DNA of 64,000 nt. Origin: Chitinophaga sp. Ak27 (lineage in GTDB: Bacteria > Bacteroidota > Bacteroidia > Chitinophagales > Chitinophagaceae). Both the position numbers and the translations under genes were made by a program. The stretch lies in NCBI RefSeq assembly GCF_012726295.1, contig NZ_JABAOB010000001.1:186001-250000 (forward strand), in the 5' to 3' direction. Below are positions 63,695 through 64,000 of this stretch, piece after piece. The notes under the pieces were generated by a model. That model searched no databases. It was given only the letters and a program-made list of their open reading frames with translations, and was not told the origin of the DNA. Numbering within the stretch: the stretch's first letter is position 1; each line of letters opens with the position of its first letter.

Positions 63695-64000
63695 TTATAA
63701 ATTAATGTGTAAGGCAATAGCATAAGTACGAGAGAAAGGAACACCCCCTGAAATATATGGTCTGAACGGATCATTGCCTTGCAAAGAAGCAGGGTTCTGA
63801 CCTCCACTTAGGCTATTGTATAAATACCCGATATTTCTTACACTAAAATTGACGCTGGCTGCATTGAATACATTGTTTATCAATTTGGTCGGAATCTTAT
63901 ATCCGAGCGTAATTTCTCTAAGCATAACCCAGGAAAGTTGTGAAGCAGTACCATTGCTATTAATGTTAGTACCCCATCCAAAATTGGACACATAATATAC
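63695..64000 (-). CDS. SusC/RagA transporter, C-terminal 101 residues (runs off window)
   Basis: The frame is open from the right edge. It shows the last barrel strands: LSWVMLREITLGYKIPTKLI, NFSVRNIGYLYNSLSGGQNP and the ending SRTYAIALHINL. The order and motifs equal those at the C-termini of the other SusC proteins here. The N-terminal part, including any STN domain, is outside the window. Confidence 0.9.
   Translation of the reverse strand, partial: VYYVSNFGWGTNINSNGTASQLSWVMLREITLGYKIPTKLINNVFNAASVNFSVRNIGYLYNSLSGGQNPASLQGNDPFRPYISGGVPFSRTYAIALHINL

Noticed and set aside
1..64000. CRISPR arrays, rRNA genes and complete tRNA genes
   Set aside because: No regularly spaced short repeats, rRNA-like stretches or full cloverleaf sequences were seen by eye; only one tRNA-like 3' tail was found.

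Overview
The window is from a member of the Bacteroidota, most likely a soil or plant-associated Chitinophagaceae (Chitinophaga/Niastella-like). The inference rests on six SusC/SusD loci, FecI/FecR pairs next to SusC proteins with an STN domain, a type IX secretion sorting domain, a TTTG-N19-TTTATTTG promoter, and IS481/IS256-type remnants. No rRNA gene, complete tRNA gene or CRISPR array was seen.

Layout. (1) 1-14.5 kb: a minus-strand SusC/SusD pair with a secreted protein of unknown function, followed upstream by SIS-SDR-FAD oxidoreductase-ROK and creatininase-KDPG aldolase-sugar porter operons on either side of a plus-strand AraC regulator. Both operons carry the same 40-bp upstream element (37/40 identical), so they look like one AraC-controlled catabolic regulon. 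(2) 14.5-21.4 kb: a scarred region with a tRNA-Leu-like 3' tail and terminator, a decayed excisionase-type HTH gene, a clan-D glycosidase pseudogene, an intact arylsulfatase, a sigma factor/epimerase chimera, a mosaic copy of DNA found again at 33-36 kb, an intact GH18 lipoprotein and an IS481-type fragment. (3) 21.8-33.4 kb: FecI-FecR-SusC(STN)-SusD followed by a second SusC-SusD, all on the minus strand. (4) 33.5-38.5 kb: a SusD pseudogene, a TlpA-type thioredoxin, a second thioredoxin remnant and a T9SS-secreted multidomain putative glycosidase. (5) 39-52 kb: a minus-strand locus GH29 fucosidase - S1 sulfatase - (IS256 scar) - SusC with an in-frame amber stop - SusD - GH20 hexosaminidase. 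Three near-identical GCGCAACCGGTTGT-like operators accompany it, and two of them head tandem small units that end in a hairpin plus terminator. (6) 52-60 kb: a plus-strand FecI-FecR-SusC(STN)-SusD operon. (7) 60-64 kb: a LacI regulator, a very long hairpin, and a further SusD-SusC pair cut by the window end.

How it fits together: SusC/SusD pairs import oligosaccharides that secreted GH18, GH20, GH29 and sulfatases trim. Loci whose SusC has an STN domain are wired to FecI/FecR, while the others sit near AraC or LacI regulators. The first locus additionally encodes cytoplasmic catabolism of an oxidised or amino sugar that cannot be identified from the sequence alone. Many broken genes and partial duplications show that the region is under active rearrangement.
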